From the NCBI GenBank assembly GCA_018700255.1, contig JABISU010000061.1, forward strand, positions 1 through 6,885: a DNA stretch of 6,885 bases, read 5' to 3'. This DNA is from Flavobacteriales bacterium (lineage in GTDB: Bacteria; Bacteroidota; Bacteroidia; Flavobacteriales; UA16). This document shows, one piece after another, positions 6,126 to 6,885 of the stretch. Below the pieces are notes generated by a model. That model saw only the letters and a program-made list of their open reading frames with translations. It ran no database searches and was not told the origin of the DNA. Made by a program: the position numbers and the translations under genes. Positions within the stretch are counted from its first letter, which is position 1. Each line of letters opens with the position of its first letter.

Positions 6126-6885
6126 CGATAATTATTTCATGGTTTCTTTGTGATCTCACAAGTTTGCGTAGTGCAATATGAAATTTATGGAATGCTTTAA
6201 TTGGCATTACGGGATTTCCTTGATAGGTTCCGTTTGGAGTTAAAATACTGGCTGAGACTCCTGATTTGGCAGCAATCCTTGATCCGTTTGCAATTTTAAG
6301 GTGTCCACCAATCCCAACTTGGCCTCCTATCATGCATTGTGAACCTATAGTTGTAGATCCAGCAATGCCTGTTTGGGCTGCAATAACCGTTTTCTCACCT
6401 ATAACAACATTGTGAGCAACTTGAATAAGGTTATCTAATTTACAGCCTTTGCGAATAATTGTAGATCCTAAAGTGGCCCTATCAAAGGTACACAATGCCC
6501 CTAAATCACAATCATCTTCAATAATCACATTTCCAGTTTGAGGGACTTTTGCATAAGACCCATCGTCTTTCGGCGCAAACCCAAACCCATCTGATCCGAT
6601 TACTGTTCCCCCTTGAATTGTACATCGATTACCAACATGGCACCTGTCTAAGATCCGCACACCTGAAAAAAACATACAATCAATCCCAATGGTTACATTC
6701 CGTCCGATATAAACATGAGCCCTAAGTTCTGTCCTATCTCCAATTGTAGCTCCTTTGTCTATAACCACTCCTGGGCCTATTGCACATGCCTCCCCGATAA
6801 TTGCGTCAGGATGGATAATTGCTGATGAATGAACTCCTTCATCGCGTTTCAGGATATTATCGTATGCATCTAACAACTTTGCGAA
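6109..6885 (-). CDS. lpxD: UDP-3-O-acylglucosamine N-acyltransferase LpxD (5' truncated by window edge)
   Basis: Third acylation-pathway enzyme: transfers an (R)-3-hydroxyacyl chain from ACP to the 2-amino group of UDP-3-O-acyl-glucosamine. The frame is open to the right edge and reads [10 protein letters not shown] at its visible start, so the TTG at 6876 is an internal leucine codon and not the start. 258 residues are visible. By alignment of the catalytic histidine with E. coli His239, about 80 N-terminal residues, most of the uridine-binding domain, are missing from the window. Hexapeptide repeats run through about fragment residues 19-210. The catalytic H158 lies in [10 protein letters not shown] and H195 in GIGGHLKI, spaced 37 residues apart like E. 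coli His239 and His276. The extended loop [20 protein letters not shown] (about 99-118) is typical of LpxD and separates it from LpxA. The C terminus is a helix ([17 protein letters not shown]) with a short acidic tail. It overlaps lpxC-fabZ by 17 bases and is probably upstream in the same operon. Confidence 0.95.
   Translation of the reverse strand, partial: FAKLLDAYDNILKRDEGVHSSAIIHPDAIIGEACAIGPGVVIDKGATIGDRTELRAHVYIGRNVTIGIDCMFFSGVRILDRCHVGNRCTIQGGTVIGSDGFGFAPKDDGSYAKVPQTGNVIIEDDCDLGALCTFDRATLGSTIIRKGCKLDNLIQVAHNVVIGEKTVIAAQTGIAGSTTIGSQCMIGGQVGIGGHLKIANGSRIAAKSGVSASILTPNGTYQGNPVMPIKAFHKFHIALRKLVRSQRNHEIIIDDSIK

Noticed and set aside
6867..6876. A TTG start for lpxD at 6876, giving an apparently complete 255-residue protein
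   Set aside because: The frame stays open to the edge (FAK before LLDAYDN) and LpxD needs about 80 more N-terminal residues, so the gene is cut by the window.

Overview
The window looks like a chromosomal segment from a low-GC Gram-negative bacterium of the phylum Bacteroidota, most likely Flavobacteriales. The grounds are a fused LpxC-FabZ gene inside an lpxD-lpxC/fabZ-lpxA lipid A cluster, an AsnRS-RpoN gene pair, and the absence of a clear Shine-Dalgarno sequence before any well-defined start. The protein motifs resemble bacteroidete versions of these families from memory. No database search was possible, so order-level placement is tentative.

Layout: the window is almost wholly coding, and the largest intergenic gap is 18 bases. 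Plus strand, 1-3913: the 3' half of asnS (asparaginyl-tRNA synthetase, cut by the left edge), rpoN (sigma-54), a small polytopic membrane protein with a degenerate PAP2-phosphatase pattern, and galE (UDP-glucose 4-epimerase). Gaps are 14, 4 and 18 bases, so these four probably form one transcription unit. Minus strand, 6885-3908: lpxD (5' end cut by the right edge), the lpxC-fabZ fusion and lpxA, packed with a 17-base overlap and a 10-base gap. The two units converge, and the stop codons of galE and lpxA abut, giving a 6-base tail-to-tail overlap.

Function: the minus-strand genes carry out early lipid A synthesis. LpxA O-acylates UDP-GlcNAc, LpxC deacetylates the product, and LpxD N-acylates it. 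The FabZ domain dehydrates 3-hydroxyacyl-ACP, the same pool of acyl donors used by LpxA and LpxD. GalE on the opposite strand makes UDP-galactose, commonly used for surface polysaccharide. The plus-strand unit otherwise combines translation (AsnRS), transcription (sigma-54) and an uncharacterised membrane protein.

I see no mobile element, CRISPR array, tRNA, rRNA or clear terminator. I do not see a convincing new biological system. The points most worth checking are the PAP2-like protein, the overlapping convergent gene ends, and the gatekeeper residue of GalE.
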